Shown in pieces: positions 1-8,914 of a stretch of DNA of 64,000 bases (position 1 is its first letter; every line of letters begins with the position of its first letter). The notes under the pieces were generated by a model. The model was not told the DNA's origin and searched no databases. It worked only from the letters and a program-made list of their open reading frames with translations. The translations under genes were made by a program, and so were the position numbers. Origin of the DNA: SIG603 sp044432645 (lineage in GTDB: Bacteria; Bacillota; Clostridia; Oscillospirales; Acutalibacteraceae). Location: assembly GCA_044432645.1 (NCBI GenBank), contig JAWXUM010000002.1, positions 72,582-136,581 of the forward strand, in the 5' to 3' direction.

Positions 1-612
1 ACCGTCAACAGTTTCTGGGTTTTTATGTTCGTAAGCAATACGTTCTGGGTGCCACTGAACAGCAAAAATTGGCTTTGTTTTATGTTTTACAGCCTCAACT
101 AAACCGTCATTTGAGTAAGCTATAATATCAAGACATGGTGCTGGAATTTTAATAGCTTGATGGTGAGCGCTATTAACAATAAAATCTTCACCATAAATTT
201 CACTTAAAAAATTATCACCATTAGTTCTAATGCTATGTATTTTGTCAAATTGTCCACCACATTTTGAATGAGTTTGGACATTTAGAATATCTTGAATTAA
301 AGAACCACCAAGAGCTACGTTAATACTTTGTAGTCCACGGCAAATTCCCATAATAGGTTTATTAGCATCGTGAAAAAGCTTGATAAGGTCAAACTCTTTT
401 TCGTCTAAAAGTGTATCAACATCTTGGCAATGTAGATTTTCTTCTTTATAGTTACAAGGGGCAATATCACCACCGCCTGGCATAAGTAAAGCATCGCAAC
501 CAAATGAATTTTCAGTACTACAACTAAACACAGGTGTAGCTCCACAATTTTCTATTGCTTTTGAATAATTTATGAAATTTGATTGTTTGCCTAAAATGAA
601 AATTTTTTTCAT
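1..612 (-). CDS. Class I glutamine amidotransferase-like hydrolase (peptidase C26, PuuD type), 3' end cut by window edge
   Basis: The reverse strand from the ATG at 612 gives 204 codons that run off the window. The protein opens MKKIFILGKQ. It has a nucleophile elbow GICRGLQS (Cys), a preceding MPGGGDI segment and the HPE motif (AVQWHPE) near the truncated end, so two members of the Cys-His-Glu triad are visible. The family hydrolyses gamma-glutamyl amide bonds, for example gamma-glutamyl-GABA in polyamine breakdown. No other polyamine genes are in view, so the substrate is unknown. The ribosome binding site AAAGGAT precedes the start. It is divergent from the VanY-like gene. Confidence 0.85.
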   Translation of the reverse strand, partial: MKKIFILGKQSNFINYSKAIENCGATPVFSCSTENSFGCDALLMPGGGDIAPCNYKEENLHCQDVDTLLDEKEFDLIKLFHDANKPIMGICRGLQSINVALGGSLIQDILNVQTHSKCGGQFDKIHSIRTNGDNFLSEIYGEDFIVNSAHHQAIKIPAPCLDIIAYSNDGLVEAVKHKTKPIFAVQWHPERIAYEHKNPETVDG

Positions 613-736
613 AATAAAATATCCTTTACAAAAATAGTATAAAAGTGTATGATATATTATAGCATGAAAAATATTAAAATATGATAATAAATTGTAAATA
701 ATAAATTTCAAGTTAAATTTATGTTAAGGATATTTT

Positions 737-1549
737 ATGACAAGACGATACAAAAAGAAAAGAAAACCAAAAATATATTTATTATTAATACCAGTGGTGT
801 TAATTGTAGCACTGCTTATATTGATAATACAGCTAGAAAACAAATTGATTTTAGATGAAGATGACGGTTATGAGGTAGAAAGTACATCTACGCCAGAACC
901 TACAAATGATCCGTCTGTAGACTCTGAATTAGATGTACTTGAAACAGTAGAGCCAACTGTTACAGTAGAACCAACTGCTACATCAGAACCATTCGAATCA
1001 ACATGGAATTTAATTTTGGTAAATTATGAAAATCCATTACCAGATGATTTCGAAGTTGAACTAGTATCTTATGGAGAAAAATATGTAGATGAAAGAATTT
1101 ATGACGCTCTAAGCGATATGATTTCTGATTGTGGTAAAGCTGGCGGAACTTTGTGGGTTGCTTCAGCCTATAGAAGTGTAGAAACACAAGAATCAGTTTT
1201 ATCAAAAGCTGTTGCTAATAGGATGTCAGACTATGGAATGACAGAAGAAGAAGCTACTGAAAATGCGCTTTTAACAATTGCACAGCCTGGTTACAGCGAA
1301 CATCATACAGCTTTAGCTGTTGACTTTAACTACGTTAATTCAGCGTTTGAAGACACTGTAGCTTATGAGTGGCTTTCAGAAAACGCAATGTATTACGGCT
1401 TTATTTTAAGGTATCCAGAAGATAAAGAGGATATAACTCAAATAAGCTACGAACCTTGGCATTATCGCTATGTAGGTGTAGAAGCTGCGATAGAAATGAA
1501 CGAACTTGGTTTTTGTCTTGAAGAATATATTGAATATTTGGGTGGTTAA
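737..1549 (+). CDS. Membrane-anchored D-alanyl-D-alanine carboxypeptidase, M15/VanY family
   Basis: The protein has 270 residues. It has a basic N-terminus (TRRYKKKRKPK), one transmembrane segment at about residues 12-32, then a Glu/Thr/Pro/Val-rich linker to about residue 85. The VanY-type zinc peptidase domain follows, with ASAYRSVETQ, the metal site GYSEHHTALAVDF (His and Asp ligands) and EPWHYRYVG near the C-terminus (third His ligand). Such enzymes trim the terminal D-Ala of peptidoglycan stem peptides on the outer face of the membrane. There is no vanHAX cluster nearby, so a housekeeping cell-wall role is more likely than glycopeptide resistance. The ribosome binding site AAGGAT is just before the ATG. 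Confidence 0.88.
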   Translation: MTRRYKKKRKPKIYLLLIPVVLIVALLILIIQLENKLILDEDDGYEVESTSTPEPTNDPSVDSELDVLETVEPTVTVEPTATSEPFESTWNLILVNYENPLPDDFEVELVSYGEKYVDERIYDALSDMISDCGKAGGTLWVASAYRSVETQESVLSKAVANRMSDYGMTEEEATENALLTIAQPGYSEHHTALAVDFNYVNSAFEDTVAYEWLSENAMYYGFILRYPEDKEDITQISYEPWHYRYVGVEAAIEMNELGFCLEEYIEYLGG

Positions 1550-1642
1550 TATTCGCTTGTAAATTACTTCCCAAAGCAAATTCACATTACCAAAAATAAA
1601 AAAAGTTATAACAATACTAAAGATATTTGAAAGGAAAACAAT

Positions 1643-3091
1643 ATGAGCAAAATTAGAACAAGATTTGCCCCAAGTCCAACAGGCATGATGCATGTTGGCA
1701 ATTTAAGAACTGCGTTATATGAATATTTAGTTGCAAAATCCCAAGGAGGAACTTTTGTACTTAGAATAGAAGATACCGACCGTGAAAGACTAGTCGAGGG
1801 TGCGACAGACGTTATATATAGTACACTTAAAAATGTAGGCTTAGTACACGACGAAGGTCCTGACATTGGTGGTGAGTACGGCCCTTATATTCAAAGCGAA
1901 AGAATGGAAATGTACAAGCCATACGCTTTAGACCTTGTCGAAAAAGGTGAAGCTTACTACTGTTTCTGCACAAAAGAAAGGTTAGACGCACTACATGCTG
2001 AAAACAGTTTTGGTGGTTACGACAGACATTGTAGAGGTTTAACTAAAGAGGAAATTGAAGCTGAACTTGCAAAAGGAACACCTTATGTAATACGTCAAAA
2101 AATTCCAACAGAGGGTTCAACATCTTTTGTGGACGCTGTTTACGGCGAAATTTCTATTGATAACAAAGAGATTGAAGACCAAGTTTTACTTAAATCTGAC
2201 GGTTACCCAACATATAATTTTGCTAATGTTGTGGATGACCATTTAATGAATATCACACACGTAGTTAGGGGTTGCGAATATTTAACTTCAACACCTAAAT
2301 ACAGCCTTTTATACAACGCTTTTGGTTGGGATAACCCTATTTATGTTCACTTGCCTTTAATTATGGGTAAAAACGAAGACGGCTCTACTTCTAAACTTTC
2401 TAAAAGACACGGTTCAACTAGCTTTTCAGGCTTAATGGACGAGGGGTATTTGTCAGAAGCTATCATCAACTACATTTCGCTTTTAGGTTGGTGCTCAAAA
2501 GAAAATAAAGAGATTTTCACTTTAAAAGAACTTGAAGAAAACTTTGACATAGCTGGTATCAGCAAATCTCCAGCAGTTTTCGATTATGATAAACTTCTTT
2601 GGATGAACGGCGAGTATATCAAAGCTATGGATAAAGAAACTTTTGAAAGTTATGCTACAGAATTTTATAAAGAAATTTTTGGTGACAAGAAAGTTGCTAC
2701 AGATGTTTTGGACGATATTTTAAAACCAAGAATTAGCAAATTTAAAGACATTCCAGCACTTTTACACTTTTTTAAAGAATTACCAGAGTATGAAAAAGAT
2801 TTATTTGTAAATAAAAAAAGCAAAACTAACTTTGAAAATTCACCAGTAATGCTAAAAGCTTCAATCGAAAAATTAGAAGCTATTAATGATTGGTCAGTTA
2901 CAGTTATTCACGACGTTTTAATGGACTTAGCAAAAGAATTAGAAGTTAAAAATGGAACTTTGTTATGGCCTGTTAGAATTGCTGCTGCTGGCGTAACAGT
3001 TACACCAGGTGGAGCCATGGAAATTCTAGCAGTTCTTGGAAAAGAAGAAGCACTAAGAAGATTAAACGTAGGCTTAGAAAAATTAGCATAA
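1643..3091 (+). CDS. gltX: Glutamyl-tRNA synthetase
   Basis: This 482-residue class I aminoacyl-tRNA synthetase charges tRNA-Glu. The N-terminal Rossmann fold shows the HIGH-equivalent motif PSPTGMMHVGNLRTA, and the KMSKS-equivalent is KLSKRHGS at about residue 250. The C-terminal third is the all-alpha anticodon-binding region. The length is typical of bacterial GltX. AAAGG lies upstream of the ATG. It appears to be monocistronic: a repeat-rich spacer without a clear U-tract terminator follows. Whether the enzyme is discriminating or also mischarges tRNA-Gln cannot be told from the sequence by eye. Confidence 0.97.
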   Translation: MSKIRTRFAPSPTGMMHVGNLRTALYEYLVAKSQGGTFVLRIEDTDRERLVEGATDVIYSTLKNVGLVHDEGPDIGGEYGPYIQSERMEMYKPYALDLVEKGEAYYCFCTKERLDALHAENSFGGYDRHCRGLTKEEIEAELAKGTPYVIRQKIPTEGSTSFVDAVYGEISIDNKEIEDQVLLKSDGYPTYNFANVVDDHLMNITHVVRGCEYLTSTPKYSLLYNAFGWDNPIYVHLPLIMGKNEDGSTSKLSKRHGSTSFSGLMDEGYLSEAIINYISLLGWCSKENKEIFTLKELEENFDIAGISKSPAVFDYDKLLWMNGEYIKAMDKETFESYATEFYKEIFGDKKVATDVLDDILKPRISKFKDIPALLHFFKELPEYEKDLFVNKKSKTNFENSPVMLKASIEKLEAINDWSVTVIHDVLMDLAKELEVKNGTLLWPVRIAAAGVTVTPGGAMEILAVLGKEEALRRLNVGLEKLA

Positions 3092-3096
3092 AAATA

Positions 3097-3377
3097 AGGC
3101 GAACATTGTTCGCCTCAGAGTGTCGAAAAAGGTTTTGTGTTTGTGCAAATTACCGAAAATATATTTTAAAAATGGTAGGGGCGAGCTGTGCTCGTCCGAA
3201 ATCAAGATGTTAATTTAGTGCTTTTATAAAATTAATAAAAATATTTTTCTATTTTACACAAAACAAGACAAAACTTTTTGTTTTATCCACGGACGAGCAC
3301 AGCTCGCCCCTACAATGTTTGTGCAACTTTTTTACAATATAGGTTTTTTGATAGTCTAAGGCGAACATTGTTCGCCT
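3097..3377. repeat. Nested palindromic repeat element (REP/MITE-like) filling the gltX-birA spacer
   Basis: A perfect 19-nt palindrome with a single central T, AGGCGAACATTGTTCGCCT, occurs at 3097-3115 and again at 3359-3377. Between them lies a 24-bp perfect inverted repeat, at 3175-3198 (begins GTAGGGGCGAGC) and 3290-3313 (ends GCTCGCCCCTAC). Each arm itself holds the internal palindrome CGAGC-TGTG-CTCG or its complement. The AT-rich middle has no ORF. The symmetric layout resembles a miniature non-autonomous element or a REP doublet. No transposase is present in the window. Confidence 0.75.
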
Positions 3378-3452
3378 TTACGTTTACATATATTGTCAAC
3401 TATATTTTAAAATTAGGTTGACATTCTACTAATCACGAAAAAAGGAATAAAA

Positions 3453-4418
3453 ATGACTGTAAAATATAAAGTATTACAAGAACTTTTAAAAGAAGAAAGA
3501 ATTTCTGGTGCTTCACTTGCCGAAACTATAGGAGTAAGCCGAACAGCTATTTGGAAAAGTATAAACAGTCTTAGAAAAGACGGTTATATAATAGAGGCTA
3601 AAACAAATTTGGGTTATATTTTAGTTAATACAGGGGATACGCTTACAAAACAATCGGTTCAAAAATATTTAAATATCCAAAATTTAGACCTTCACGTATA
3701 CGAAACAATAGCTTCCACAAATACAAGTCTAAAAGAGTGGGGAAGTAAGGGTTACAAAGAGGGTACGGTTATAATTTCGAAAGAACAAACATCTGGCAAG
3801 GGAAGGCTTGGCAGAAAATTTAGCTCGCCAAACGGTACAGGAATTTATATGAGCGTTTTGTTAAGACCTAATTTTTCAGCAGAAAAAGCGTTATCTATTA
3901 CAACTGCTGCTGCCGTCGCTGTTGCTAAATCTATAGAAAAATTAAGCGATAAAAAGGCAAAAATCAAATGGGTAAATGATATTTTTGTTGATAATAAAAA
4001 AGTTTGTGGAATTTTAACTGAGGCAGCAATTAATTTTGAAACATCTGGTTTAGACTATGCTGTTGTTGGGATAGGAATAAATCTCTTCACACCGGAAAAT
4101 GGCTTTGATGAAGAAATTAAAAATATAGCTGGCGCTGTTTTTGATAATAAAATTAATTCTGATATAAGAAGTCAGTTTACAGCTTGTATTTTAGATGAGT
4201 TTATGGCAATATATAATAAGTTACCAGATAATTCATATATAAGTGAATATAAATCAAGGTCATATTTAGATGGCAAAGAGGTAACCTTAAATATAGGGCA
4301 AATTCAAAAATCTGGCATAGTAGTTGGAATAGACAACAATGCAAGATTGTTGGTAAAACTTGAAAATGGAGAAGTAGAAGCTTTTTCAGCTGGCGAAGCA
4401 TTAATTAATAAAAAATAA
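3453..4418 (+). CDS. birA: Bifunctional biotin-protein ligase / biotin operon repressor
   Basis: The 321-residue protein has an N-terminal winged-helix DNA-binding domain at about residues 1-60 (ISGASLAETIGVSRTAIWKS is the helix-turn-helix). It is followed by the ligase domain with the biotinyl-AMP loop GKGRLGRKF and the segment KWVNDIF, and a small C-terminal SH3-like domain. It activates biotin with ATP, transfers it to carrier proteins such as AccB, and represses biotin genes when in the adenylate-bound form. The start is the ATG after a GGAATAAAA spacer. Its 3' end converges on rpmB through a shared terminator. Confidence 0.93.
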   Translation: MTVKYKVLQELLKEERISGASLAETIGVSRTAIWKSINSLRKDGYIIEAKTNLGYILVNTGDTLTKQSVQKYLNIQNLDLHVYETIASTNTSLKEWGSKGYKEGTVIISKEQTSGKGRLGRKFSSPNGTGIYMSVLLRPNFSAEKALSITTAAAVAVAKSIEKLSDKKAKIKWVNDIFVDNKKVCGILTEAAINFETSGLDYAVVGIGINLFTPENGFDEEIKNIAGAVFDNKINSDIRSQFTACILDEFMAIYNKLPDNSYISEYKSRSYLDGKEVTLNIGQIQKSGIVVGIDNNARLLVKLENGEVEAFSAGEALINKK

Positions 4419-4436
4419 ATTTAGGCAAAAGAAAAA

Positions 4437-4461
4437 GGAGCCTTTAAAGGCTCCAATTTTT
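4437..4461. terminator. Bidirectional rho-independent terminator between birA and rpmB
   Basis: The perfect palindrome GGAGCCTTTAAAGGCTCC at 4437-4454 has an A-run on its left and a T-run on its right. It can therefore stop transcription from birA (+) and from rpmB (-). Confidence 0.85.
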
Positions 4462-4492
4462 CTTCCAGTATACTTTAGCAAAGTCGTGCAAA

Positions 4493-4681
4493 TTAGTTAG
4501 CACGAGTAACTTTGCCAGAACGTAAGCAACGGGTGCAAGCGTATACACGTTTAGGTGTGCCGTCAACAACTGCTTTAACACGTCTGATGTTTGGTTTCCA
4601 AGTTCTGTTGGAACGTCTGTGTGAGTGAGAAACTTTAATACCAAAAGTTACGCCTTTTCCACAAATTTCACATTTAGCCAT
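4493..4681 (-). CDS. rpmB: 50S ribosomal protein L28
   Basis: This is a 62-residue L28 with the zinc-type N-terminus MAKCEICGKG and a second Cys pair, YACTRCLRSGK, which makes a four-Cys version. The core HSHRRSNRTWKPN is diagnostic. An in-frame ATG further upstream exists, but AAGGAGG sits 7 bases before the ATG at 4681, so I use that start. It is transcribed alone from the strand opposite to its neighbours. Confidence 0.96.
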   Translation of the reverse strand: MAKCEICGKGVTFGIKVSHSHRRSNRTWKPNIRRVKAVVDGTPKRVYACTRCLRSGKVTRAN

Positions 4682-4728
4682 TATTTGCGCCTCCTTAAAG
4701 GTTGAATTATATATTTGCAACGTTACTA

Positions 4729-4757
4729 ATTGTAACAGATATTTAAATAAATTGCAA
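4729..4757 (-). promoter_or_regulatory. Sigma-A promoter for rpmB
   Basis: On the minus strand TTGCAA (4752-4757) is followed after 17 bases by TACAAT (4729-4734). This is well placed for transcription into rpmB. Confidence 0.7.
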
Positions 4758-4774
4758 GTTTTTTTTAAAAGTAA

Positions 4775-4803
4775 TTGTATTTTTCTTCAATTTGTATTAT
4801 ACT
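4775..4803 (+). promoter_or_regulatory. Sigma-A promoter for the site-2 protease / scpAB genes
   Basis: TTGTAT (4775-4780), a 17-base spacer and TATACT (4798-4803) lie about 25 bases before the start codon at 4828. Confidence 0.65.
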
Positions 4804-4827
4804 TTATTAGTAAAGGAGTGTCAAGAT

Positions 4828-5523
4828 ATGCTTTTTAATGCTTTAAGTTCATTGTTAACAGGTGGAAATATAGATATAATGAGTATAGTTGCTCAAATTT
4901 TGTCAATATTATTTGTAGTTATATTTATTTTACCACTTCACGAATACGCCCATGGAATTGTCGCTTATAAATTGGGCGACCCTACACCTAAATATGACAG
5001 ACGGTTAACTTTAAATCCACTTGCTAGTATCGACCCAGTGGGTAGTATGGCTTTGCTTATTTTTGGTTACGGCTGGGCTAAACCAGTACAAGTTAATCCA
5101 AGAAATTTCAAAAATCCTAAAAGAGATATGGCTATAGTTGCAGTAGCTGGACCTTTATCAAATGTTTTGGCAGCTTTAGTAGGTCAAATCATTTTATCTG
5201 GAATGTTTGCTTTTAATGTGATAACAAGTTATAATAGCGTAGCTTATTTTATTGCTATTATTCTTAGTTCATATGTAAGTATCAATTTATCACTTGCAGC
5301 TTTTAATTTAATTCCAATGCCGCCACTTGACGGCTCTAGAATAATTGGTGCGTTTTTAAGCGATAATGCTTTGTATAAATATTATAGCTATCAACGTTAC
5401 TTTACTATTATATTTATAGTTCTTATGTTTTCTGGGGTTTTGTCAGTTCCGCTTAGTTTTGTATGGAATATACTATATAATGCAGTTTCATTTGTAGCCG
5501 AAATTCCGTTCATGTTTATTTAA
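4828..5523 (+). CDS. Site-2 protease family integral membrane zinc metallopeptidase (M50)
   Basis: The 231-residue protein has several hydrophobic segments. The zinc motif HEYAH (HExxH) lies in a first core helix, and NLIPMPPLDGSR supplies the third ligand Asp in a later helix, as in M50B proteases. The family cleaves transmembrane substrates; small stand-alone members like this one usually have unknown targets. I chose the ATG at 4828 because AAAGGAG lies 9 bases upstream, rather than an earlier in-frame start. It is followed 8 bases later by scpA, a neighbourhood common in Clostridia. Confidence 0.88.
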   Translation: MLFNALSSLLTGGNIDIMSIVAQILSILFVVIFILPLHEYAHGIVAYKLGDPTPKYDRRLTLNPLASIDPVGSMALLIFGYGWAKPVQVNPRNFKNPKRDMAIVAVAGPLSNVLAALVGQIILSGMFAFNVITSYNSVAYFIAIILSSYVSINLSLAAFNLIPMPPLDGSRIIGAFLSDNALYKYYSYQRYFTIIFIVLMFSGVLSVPLSFVWNILYNAVSFVAEIPFMFI

Positions 5524-5531
5524 CGCAAATT

Positions 5532-6248
5532 ATGTCAGATATTTTACTTTATAAAACTGAAAGTTTCGAAGGTCCTATGGACTTGCTTTTAACATTAATA
5601 TCCAAAAATCAGCTTGATATTTACGACATACAAATTTCTGTTTTGCTCGAACAATATTTAATTCAAATAGAAAAAATGCAAAATTTGGATATGGAAATTT
5701 CAAGCGAATTTTTACAGATGGCTACAAGACTTGTACAAATTAAGTCAGCTGCGCTTTTGCCAAAACATGAAGATGAACCTGACCTTAAAAAAGAACTAGA
5801 GGGTCAATTGATCGAATATCAACAATGCAAATTAGTGGCAGCAAAACTTGCTTTAATGGTCAATTTAAATTCACTTGTTAAACCTAGCGAAAATATAAGT
5901 GTAGATCGCAAGTACAAAAGATTACACAATAAATCAGAACTTATACCAGCATATTTTTCAGCAGTTGGCAGGGGTAAAAGAATGTTACCTGTGTCAGAAG
6001 AAAAATTTTCTGGCATTGTAGCCACGAAAATAGTGTCCGTTGCCACTGGCGTGGTTTATGTTTTAAGAAAGCTTTGGAAAAAAGGCGAAAGCAGTTATAA
6101 GGATTTATTTAAGGATAATAAAGAAAAATCCGAAAAAGTTGCCACGTTTTTAGCCTTGTTATCATTGGTGAAGTCTAAAAGAGTTAAAATAACCGATGAT
6201 GATAAACTTATTCTAGTAAAAGGTGGTAGAAAAAATGCCAATAAATGA
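5532..6248 (+). CDS. scpA: Segregation and condensation protein A (kleisin)
   Basis: This 238-residue kleisin subunit of the SMC-ScpAB condensin links the SMC head domains during chromosome segregation. The N-terminal signature FEGPMDLLLTLI and the helix LDMEISSEFLQMATRLVQIKS are typical of ScpA. The C-terminal winged-helix region runs from about residue 165. No strong ribosome binding site precedes the ATG, and only 8 bases separate it from the protease gene, so translation may be coupled. Its end overlaps the start of scpB by 14 bases. Confidence 0.93.
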   Translation: MSDILLYKTESFEGPMDLLLTLISKNQLDIYDIQISVLLEQYLIQIEKMQNLDMEISSEFLQMATRLVQIKSAALLPKHEDEPDLKKELEGQLIEYQQCKLVAAKLALMVNLNSLVKPSENISVDRKYKRLHNKSELIPAYFSAVGRGKRMLPVSEEKFSGIVATKIVSVATGVVYVLRKLWKKGESSYKDLFKDNKEKSEKVATFLALLSLVKSKRVKITDDDKLILVKGGRKNANK

Positions 6249-6774
6249 AAACTTAGCTAAAATAGAGGCGATTTTATTTGCTAGTGGCGAAAGTGTAGAA
6301 ATTTCTAAAATTAAACAAGTTTTAAAACTTAATGAAAAAGAATTTGAAGCTTGCAAACAAAGTTTACTGGAAAAATATAGCGAGAACAGTGGAATAAAGT
6401 TTTTAGTATTGGGTGAGTGTTTGCAATTTGCATCAAACCCAAATTACATAGAGCCTGTAAGAGAAGTTATGGATTTAAAACGAAATACACCACTTTCTTC
6501 AGCAGCGATGGAAGTTTTAGCTCTTGTTGCTTACAATCAACCTGTTACAAAAGCTTTTGTTGAGCAAGTAAGAGGAGTTGACTGTTCAGGTGTTTTATCT
6601 AGTTTAAGTCAAAAAGAACTAATTGAGGAAGCTGGCAGATTAGAACTTCCAGGTAGACCACTTTTATATAAAACAACTACCAATTTTTTAAGATGTTTTG
6701 GTATTTCAGATATTTCGCAGTTGCCTGAATTTGGTCAAAGTGAAAATGAAGAAGCTAAAAAGGACGATGAATAA
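6235..6774 (+). CDS. scpB: Segregation and condensation protein B
   Basis: The protein is about 179 residues, made of two winged-helix domains, and partners ScpA in the SMC complex. Characteristic segments are IEAILFASGESVEISK and VLALVAYNQPVTKAFVEQVRG. The ATG at 6235 is preceded by AAAGGTGG and lies inside the 3' end of scpA. An earlier in-frame codon at 6223 has no ribosome binding site. An acidic tail (ENEEAKKDDE) ends the protein. Confidence 0.93.
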   Translation: MPINENLAKIEAILFASGESVEISKIKQVLKLNEKEFEACKQSLLEKYSENSGIKFLVLGECLQFASNPNYIEPVREVMDLKRNTPLSSAAMEVLALVAYNQPVTKAFVEQVRGVDCSGVLSSLSQKELIEEAGRLELPGRPLLYKTTTNFLRCFGISDISQLPEFGQSENEEAKKDDE

Positions 6775-7406
6775 TGATTTTTCTTATAATACTAGCTTTT
6801 ATTATTTTAATTACATTAATTCCAATCACAGTTATAGTTGACTATAATAAAAAATTACAGCTTAGTATAAAATATTTGTTTTTAACTTTTGATTTAACCA
6901 AAGATAAAAAGCAAAAAGCTGTAACAAGTTCAAAGAAAACTAAAAAAGAAAAAAAACAAGAAAATACATGGATAACTAAATTAAAAGAGTTATATAAAGA
7001 AGAAGGCGCCGGTGGACTTTTAAATATAATTAAAATTTTAATGAAACCTATGTCAAAACTTGTTTATAACTTTGTAAAATGTATGCGTGTAAAAGATTTA
7101 GACATTTACTTTAAAGTAAGTGGTGACGACGCTGCGCAAACTGCTACTAATTACGGCAAAGCTTGTAGTATTATTTATCCGTTTATAAACGGTTTTTCAA
7201 GCTTAGCGCATATAAATAAACCAAGGGTTACAGTTGACTTAGATTATAACGCTGTAGAGTCTGTAGCTATTGCAACATGTAAAATAAATTTAATTCCACT
7301 TGAAGCGCTAATTAAGATAACCTTAGATGTTATAATTTTGGTTAAAGAATTATTGAAATTTAAAAAAGAAGAAAATAAATCGTCCCTAAAGACGAAAGGA
7401 GAATAA
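6774..7406 (+). CDS. DUF2953 protein, YtfI-like
   Basis: The 210-residue protein has an N-terminal membrane segment (IFLIILAFIILITLIPITVIV), a lysine-rich stretch at about residues 45-65 and a C-terminal DUF2953 domain. The start codon overlaps the scpB stop (TAATG). In Bacillus the DUF2953 gene ytfI sits directly before ytfJ, as here, which points to a sporulation-linked role. The molecular function is unknown. Confidence 0.8.
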   Translation: MIFLIILAFIILITLIPITVIVDYNKKLQLSIKYLFLTFDLTKDKKQKAVTSSKKTKKEKKQENTWITKLKELYKEEGAGGLLNIIKILMKPMSKLVYNFVKCMRVKDLDIYFKVSGDDAAQTATNYGKACSIIYPFINGFSSLAHINKPRVTVDLDYNAVESVAIATCKINLIPLEALIKITLDVIILVKELLKFKKEENKSSLKTKGE

Positions 7407-7408
7407 AA

Positions 7409-7810
7409 ATGAGTGATAACAAAGTAAATGGATTTATGGGTACTACTTTTGATAAGTTAAAAACTATGGTAGATGTCAATACTACTATGGGTGACCCTAT
7501 TACAACAGCTGACGGCACAGTAATTATTCCTGTAAACAAAGTAAGTTATGGCTTTGGTGCTGGTGGTTCAGATTTACCATCTAAAAACGCATCAGCTCTT
7601 TTCGGTGGTGGCAGTGGTGGCGCTGTTACAATAACTCCTGTTGCTTTTTTAATCGTAAAAGACGGCACTGTAAAAGTAACACAAATTGAGCCTTTCACTA
7701 GTCCTTTAGATAGAGCTATTCAAACTGCACCAGATGTAGTTGATAAAATTTCAAGTATTGCTGAAAATTTTAAAAGTGGCTTAGATAGCAAAAAACAAGA
7801 CAAGGAATAA
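7409..7810 (+). CDS. GerW/YtfJ family sporulation protein
   Basis: The 133-residue protein has the family core VDVNTTMGDPITTADGTVIIPV followed by a Gly-rich segment (YGFGAGGSD, FGGGSGGAVT). It ends in a basic-acidic tail. In Bacillus subtilis GerW/YtfJ is made in the forespore and is needed for L-alanine germination. The gene lies 2 bases after the DUF2953 gene with its own GAAAGGAG site. The exact biochemical role is unknown. Confidence 0.88.
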   Translation: MSDNKVNGFMGTTFDKLKTMVDVNTTMGDPITTADGTVIIPVNKVSYGFGAGGSDLPSKNASALFGGGSGGAVTITPVAFLIVKDGTVKVTQIEPFTSPLDRAIQTAPDVVDKISSIAENFKSGLDSKKQDKE

Positions 7811-7852
7811 AACACCTTAAATTAGCATAATAATACCGTGGTAGGTGATGTT

Positions 7853-8899
7853 ATGTTTAAAAGATTTATTGTAATTTTTTGCGTGGCAGCTTTTGCTGTC
7901 AATTTATGTGTTAATGCAAGTGCATTAAGTGTAAGTGCTAGTTCGGCTATATTGCTGGATGCTAATTCTGGCGAAATTTTGTATGAAAGCAATGCCTATG
8001 AACAACTTTCTATGGCAAGCACAACAAAGATAATGACTGCGCTTTTAACAACTGAATATATACAAACAAATGGCGACCAAACTGTAGAAATAACTGAAGA
8101 AATGGTGCTTGTTGAAGGTTCTTCGATGGGCTTAAAACAAGGCGATAAAATAAGTTTGTCAGTTTTAGTAGTTGGAATGCTTTTGCCGTCTGGTAACGAT
8201 GCTGCAACCTCTGCGGCGATTTATATTGGTGGAAGTTTAGAAAATTTTGCTGTTATCATGAATGAAAAAGCCACAGAAATTGGCATGACAAACACAAATT
8301 TTGTAACGCCGTCAGGGCTTGATGACGACAACCATTACACTACTGCATATGATATGGCTGTTTTGACTGCGTACTCGGTAAATAACGAAGATTTTAGTCT
8401 TGTATTTTCTTCATATCAAATGACTGTCAGCTATTTTTCTGCTGAAAGTCAAAGTAATATAGCAGTAACTTATACAAATCATAATCAGCTTTTAGAAAGT
8501 TATGAATTCTGCACTGGTGGAAAAACTGGCTATACTTCAAAATCTGGCAGATGTTTAGTAACTACAGCAGAAAAAGATGGTTGTTCTTTGGTAGCCGTTA
8601 CATTAAATGACCCAAACGATTGGGAAGACCATGTGACTTTAATGGAATATGGTTTTAGCTTAATAAAAGAATTTGTTTTTATGTCATATGAACTTGAAAT
8701 TCCTAAAGCCGAAGGTGGCGAAATGAGAATTTTGATATTTGATAAAACAATAAAATACATCACTGCTAGTGATATTCAAAGAGTGGTGTGTTTGCCAAGG
8801 TTTATTTATGCAGAAAATTTAAACTATGGTGATGAAATAGGAACAGTAAAATATTATATAGATGGAGAGCTTTTAGGGCAGTATCCAATTATATATTGA
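7853..8899 (+). CDS. D-alanyl-D-alanine carboxypeptidase, S11 (DacF-like)
   Basis: The protein of about 348 residues carries an N-terminal signal peptide (FKRFIVIFCVAAFAVNLCVNASA). The penicillin-binding motifs are SMASTTK (SxxK nucleophile), PSGNDA (SxN) and KTGYTSKSG (KTG). A C-terminal beta domain follows from about residue 260. It removes the terminal D-Ala from peptidoglycan stems outside the membrane. Its position behind ytfJ matches spore-cortex DacF/DacB genes of other spore formers. I prefer the ATG at 7853 (GGTGAT ribosome binding site) to the in-frame GTG at 7838. Confidence 0.9.
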   Translation: MFKRFIVIFCVAAFAVNLCVNASALSVSASSAILLDANSGEILYESNAYEQLSMASTTKIMTALLTTEYIQTNGDQTVEITEEMVLVEGSSMGLKQGDKISLSVLVVGMLLPSGNDAATSAAIYIGGSLENFAVIMNEKATEIGMTNTNFVTPSGLDDDNHYTTAYDMAVLTAYSVNNEDFSLVFSSYQMTVSYFSAESQSNIAVTYTNHNQLLESYEFCTGGKTGYTSKSGRCLVTTAEKDGCSLVAVTLNDPNDWEDHVTLMEYGFSLIKEFVFMSYELEIPKAEGGEMRILIFDKTIKYITASDIQRVVCLPRFIYAENLNYGDEIGTVKYYIDGELLGQYPIIY

Positions 8900-8914
8900 A
8901 AATAAGGAGATAAA

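Noticed and set aside
1..1549. Glycopeptide-resistance locus around the VanY-like gene
   Set aside because: No vanH, vanA/B or vanX homologue and no VanRS pair is present; stand-alone M15 carboxypeptidases are common housekeeping enzymes.
3092..3452. CRISPR array or riboswitch in the gltX-birA spacer
   Set aside because: The repeats are palindromic pairs, not regularly spaced direct repeats, and no cas gene or known aptamer motif is present.
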